This document shows, piece by piece, positions 6,882 to 8,949 of a stretch of DNA of 8,949 bases (position 1 is the stretch's first letter; every line of letters starts with the position of its first letter). The translations under genes were made by a program, and so were the position numbers. The notes beneath the pieces were generated by a model. It searched no databases. It was given only the letters and a program-made list of their open reading frames with translations, and had not been told where the DNA came from. Origin of the DNA: an uncultured Clostridia bacterium (GTDB lineage Bacteria; Bacillota; Clostridia; Oscillospirales; Acutalibacteraceae); the NCBI GenBank assembly GCA_947567585.1, contig CANONE010000085.1:1-8949 (forward strand), in the 5' to 3' direction.

Positions 6882-7771
6882 TCCGCGTCCTCCTCCCCGG
6901 TATGCTCGTCCGGCTGTATAGGCACGGCCTCGTCCTCGCCCTTACCGGGGAAGCCGGTGACCACCTGTACTTCTTTTACGCTGGTAAGGTCCTCAAAGGG
7001 GCGGATAACCGCATAGCGGGAAACGTCCGTTTCGGACTTCTCAATGCTCTGCACCTGGCCGATTTTCAGCTTTGCCGGGTAGCTGCCTCCAATACCGGAG
7101 GTGGTGATGATATCCCCTTCCTCCAGCTTGGTGTCGGCGGAGAGAAAGCCCAGGCGCAAGAGGCCGGAGCTTGCCATCATCAGATCGCAGCTGATGGTGC
7201 CGCTTTCCTGCTTGTCAATGGAGACGGCGGCTACCTGCACGTTCTCGGAAAGCAGGCAGTCCACCTTGCTGGTGGTGGCGTATGCCTCGCTGACGATCCC
7301 CACCAGGCCCCGGTTGGTAATCACCGGGTCTCCTTTGTGGACGCCTGAAAGGCTGCCTACATCAATGGAAAAGCCGTAGAAGGGGTCGTTGGGATCCCTG
7401 CCGATGACAGAGGCGGAGCGCATTTCAATTTCCGGCTCGCTCTCGCTGATTTTCAACTGCTGTTTTAGCTGCTGGTTCTGCTTTTGCATCTCGGCATAGT
7501 CTACCAGCCTGTCCTGGAGGACGTTGTTTTCCTCCTGAAGGGAGACCACCAGATCCTTCAGCTCGCTCTTGGTCAGGCCGTCCAGGTCCAGAAATTCGGT
7601 GACATTGCCGGTAAGCTCTGTGGCAATGCTCTGCATAGGCGTGGAAACGAAGCCCAGCAGGGACGCCACCAGGGAGCCTCCCGCGGAGGCCGTGTAAATG
7701 ATCAGCCCCAAAAGGACCACTACGGCGATGACAAGGACCTTGAAGGAGCTTCCCTTTAAAAAATCATTCAC
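6878..7771 (-). CDS. mreC: Rod shape-determining protein MreC
   Basis: MreC is a single-pass membrane protein whose outer domain links MreB and MreD to PBP2 and helps activate the elongasome. Residues 10-28 (FKVLVIAVVVLLGLIIYTA region) form the membrane anchor and about 64-108 a Leu/Gln/Glu coiled coil for dimerisation. The beta-rich core spans about 117-273, with the family motifs RDPNDPFYGFSIDVGS (125-140), GLVGIVSEAY (155-164) and GIGGSYPAKLKIGQV (226-240). The last ~24 residues are acidic. Length (297) is normal. The start is GTG at 7771 with AGGAG nine bases upstream; the nearby ATG is out of frame. It overlaps mreD by four bases. It is split from mreB by a long hairpin-rich spacer, which is unusual because mreB and mreC are generally close. 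Confidence 0.95.
   Translation of the reverse strand: MNDFLKGSSFKVLVIAVVVLLGLIIYTASAGGSLVASLLGFVSTPMQSIATELTGNVTEFLDLDGLTKSELKDLVVSLQEENNVLQDRLVDYAEMQKQNQQLKQQLKISESEPEIEMRSASVIGRDPNDPFYGFSIDVGSLSGVHKGDPVITNRGLVGIVSEAYATTSKVDCLLSENVQVAAVSIDKQESGTISCDLMMASSGLLRLGFLSADTKLEEGDIITTSGIGGSYPAKLKIGQVQSIEKSETDVSRYAVIRPFEDLTSVKEVQVVTGFPGKGEDEAVPIQPDEHTGEEDAE
6888..6898 (-). promoter_or_regulatory. mreD Shine-Dalgarno inside the mreC 3' end
   Basis: On the minus strand GGGGAGGAGGA lies six bases before the mreD ATG. The same bases encode the Gly-Glu-Glu-Asp run at the acidic end of MreC, so the MreC C-terminus doubles as a strong ribosome entry site. Confidence 0.7.
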
Positions 7772-7780
7772 AGATATTTT

Positions 7781-7785
7781 CTCCT
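7781..7785 (-). promoter_or_regulatory. Ribosome binding site for mreC
   Basis: AGGAG on the minus strand with a nine-base A/T-rich spacer to the GTG at 7771. It lies outside the hairpin-rich block, so it should be accessible to ribosomes whatever the spacer folds into. Confidence 0.7.
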
Positions 7786-7900
7786 ATTTTTGCTGATTGG
7801 GGGCGGTACCCCTTTGTGCGGCTGGGTAGATGGGCTTAGGAGGCGGGGTGGCGCCGCTGGCTTACGGGCAGAGCCCTTTTTCTAAGAAAAAGTAGCCCTC

Positions 7901-7923
7901 TGGGAGTACGGAACGTACTCCCA
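7901..7923. repeat. 10-bp perfect hairpin, GAA loop
   Basis: TGGGAGTACG pairs with CGTACTCCCA across a three-base loop. This is the longest uninterrupted stem in the spacer. On the minus strand it is followed by a second hairpin with CTTTTTC/GAAAAAG arms rather than by a plain U-run, so a terminator role is doubtful. Confidence 0.8.
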
Positions 7924-8005
7924 TTCACCTGACAAAAAGTCGCGGGACGTTTTAAGGCCGCAGGACGCTGGTCTCGTCTGCCGACTCGGTCGGTTCGCAG
8001 CTTGT

Positions 8006-8038
8006 GTGCTGTACTTGGCTATGCCAAGTACCCGGCAC
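8006..8038. repeat. Two-part hairpin with 9-bp apical stem
   Basis: GTACTTGGC (8011-8019) pairs with GCCAAGTAC (8023-8031) over a TAT loop. Below an asymmetric internal loop, GTGC (8006-8009) pairs with GCAC (8035-8038). Confidence 0.75.
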
Positions 8039-8058
8039 GACGCTCACCCCGCACCCTG

Positions 8059-8076
8059 CCACCTTTGTAAAGGTGG
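8059..8076. repeat. Near-perfect palindrome CCACCTTT/AAAGGTGG
   Basis: Eight complementary bases each side of GT; as a hairpin it would have seven pairs and a four-base loop. An AT-rich patch (about 8080-8112) follows on the + strand, the only such patch in the spacer. Confidence 0.7.
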
Positions 8077-8275
8077 ACGAAACTTTTCATCCGAATTTAT
8101 CTTAATTCTGTACCGCTGGCTAGGTGGGCGCAGCCGTTAGCTTTTTGAGAGGTCAGCCCACACCAACCGCCATCTAACAGGCAGCCCCGGCAGCCGCTAA
8201 CGGACCGCGTCCACAAAGCCAGTAAGTTCCCCACCAAGGCAGCGCGACGCCTTGCGCGCCCCCGCGGCATTGGGT

Positions 8276-8290
8276 GGAGCGTCACGCTCC
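8276..8290. repeat. Hairpin directly after the mreB stop codon
   Basis: GGAGCG pairs with CGCTCC over a TCA loop, abutting the mreB TAG (8291-8293). No U-run follows on the minus strand, so it is not a classic terminator. It could slow 3' exonucleases and protect the mreB message (inference). Confidence 0.6.
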
Positions 8291-8949
8291 CTATTTGCGG
8301 CGGGTGTTGCGGTAGTAGGATTTGGGGAGTTCGATTTCTAGGCTTTTGCCGGTGCCTTCTACTACGCAGTCCAGGGGGCGCTCGGCTACGTGGACCGGAA
8401 TGCCGGTTTCTTGGCTTACCAGGCGGTCCAGGCCCTTTAGCAGGGCGCCGCCGCCGGTGAGCATAATGCCGCGGTCTATAATGTCCGCCGCCAGCTCTGG
8501 GGGTGTCTGCTCCAGGGTCTCCTTGATGGCGTCGACTACCACCATCACACTGTCCGCCAGGGCTTCCCGCACTTCGTCCGCGTGAATGGTCACGTTCTTC
8601 GGCAGGCCGTCCACCAGGTTCCGGCCTTTAATCTCTACAAATGCGTTGATGGTCTCTTCCGTCGGAAAAGCGGAACCAATGCGCATCTTGATTTCCTCGG
8701 CCGTCCGTTCGCCAATCAGCAGGTTATACTTCTTCTTTACATATGTGACAATGGCCTCGTCGAACTTGTCCCCAGCCATACGCACCGACACGGCGGTAAC
8801 AATGTCCCCCAAAGAGATCACCGCCACCTCGCTGGTGCCGCCGCCAATGTCCACCACCATGCTGCCGGTAGCGTCGGAGACAGGCAGGCCCGCCCCTACC
8901 GCCGCGGCCATGGGCTCTTCCATCAGGTCCACATTGTTGCTGCCGGCCT
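8291..8949 (-). CDS. mreB: Rod shape-determining protein MreB (C-terminal part)
   Basis: MreB is the bacterial actin whose membrane-bound filaments orient side-wall synthesis. About 218 codons are present; the reading frame runs off the window edge upstream (AGSNN precedes VDLMEEPMAAAVGAGLPV), so the start and promoter are not seen. Visible motifs are MEEPMAAAVGAGL, the phosphate-2 loop DIGGGTSEVAVISLG (about 8851-8807), NLLIGERTAEEIKMRIGSA and the adenosine-binding GIMLTGGGALLKGLDRL (about 8470-8420). These fit MreB rather than FtsA or ParM. The protein ends SYYRNTRRK, a basic tail. A full MreB has about 335-345 residues, so about 120 are missing. It leads the mre operon and is separated from mreC by 519 bases. 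Confidence 0.96.
   Translation of the reverse strand, partial: AGSNNVDLMEEPMAAAVGAGLPVSDATGSMVVDIGGGTSEVAVISLGDIVTAVSVRMAGDKFDEAIVTYVKKKYNLLIGERTAEEIKMRIGSAFPTEETINAFVEIKGRNLVDGLPKNVTIHADEVREALADSVMVVVDAIKETLEQTPPELAADIIDRGIMLTGGGALLKGLDRLVSQETGIPVHVAERPLDCVVEGTGKSLEIELPKSYYRNTRRK

Larger units (their letters stand above)
7800..8290. repeat. Hairpin-rich intergenic mosaic between mreB and mreC
   Basis: This non-coding spacer contains a chain of short perfect palindromes: GGGC/GCCC (7866-7876), CTTTTTC/GAAAAAG (7876-7892), a 10-bp stem (7901-7923), CCGAC/GTCGG (7981-7993), a 9-bp stem (8011-8031), CCACCTT/AAGGTGG (8059-8076), CAAGGC/GCCTTG (8235-8254) and GGAGCG/CGCTCC (8276-8290). Five of them have three-base loops. 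A longer-range pair joins CCGTTAGC (8134-8141) to GCTAACGG (8196-8203). An 11-base direct repeat with two mismatches occurs at 7939-7949 and 7957-7967. No transposase, no good promoter and no U-tract terminator are visible. It resembles dispersed palindromic (REP/BIME-like) elements; whether it recurs elsewhere in the genome cannot be seen here. Confidence 0.6.

Noticed and set aside
7967..8001. Possible tRNA-like fold (GGTTCGC stretch)
   Set aside because: No acceptor stem, no anticodon arm and no proper T-arm; it is one of the spacer hairpins.
8097..8285. 62-codon minus-strand frame in the mreB-mreC spacer
   Set aside because: Arg/Cys/Gly-rich product without family resemblance. It starts inside the hairpin after mreB and overlaps several palindromes, with no good ribosome binding site. 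It is better explained as translation of a structured repeat.

Overview
The window looks like the chromosome of a GC-rich gut-type Clostridia, most likely Oscillospiraceae or a relative (Flavonifractor, Lawsonibacter, Oscillibacter-like). This rests on the overall gene set: a ZapA gene followed by a U32 'peptidase' with a DUF3656-type C-terminal half, and an mreB-mreC-mreD-PBP2 cluster. Coding DNA is GC-rich throughout, while the first ~190 bases are clearly AT-rich. The genus is inferred, not proven.

Layout. Bases 1-354 hold no convincing gene. They contain a candidate promoter (perfect TATAAT at 189-194) and a ~150-nt leader with alternative hairpins. On the + strand, an unusually long ZapA (355-1656) overlaps a U32-family protein of the RlhA type (1640-3721) by 17 bases. 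A strong hairpin terminator at 3769-3804 separates this pair from a convergent minus-strand operon. Read in its own direction, that operon is mreB (its last ~218 codons, 8949-8291), a 519-base non-coding spacer packed with hairpins (8290-7772), mreC (7771-6878), mreD (6881-6369, ATGA overlap with mreC) and mrdA/PBP2 (6352-3830).

How the genes work together. Both transcription units concern cell shape and division. ZapA bundles FtsZ filaments at the division ring. MreB filaments, MreC, MreD and PBP2 form the core of the elongasome, which inserts peptidoglycan along the side wall. The U32 protein belongs to an RNA-hydroxylation family, so it ties translation chemistry to the zapA unit by co-transcription only. 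RodA, the glycosyltransferase partner of PBP2, is not in the window.

Unusual points. The mreB-mreC spacer is a chain of at least seven short palindromes, most with three-base loops, placed inside an operon whose genes usually lie close together. ZapA carries a long coiled coil with a 31-residue tandem duplication and a basic C-terminal tail. PBP2 ends in a ~105-residue acidic, Pro/Ser-rich tail. The zapA leader can form competing structures near its ribosome binding site. No defence system, CRISPR array, insertion sequence with transposase, tRNA or rRNA was found.
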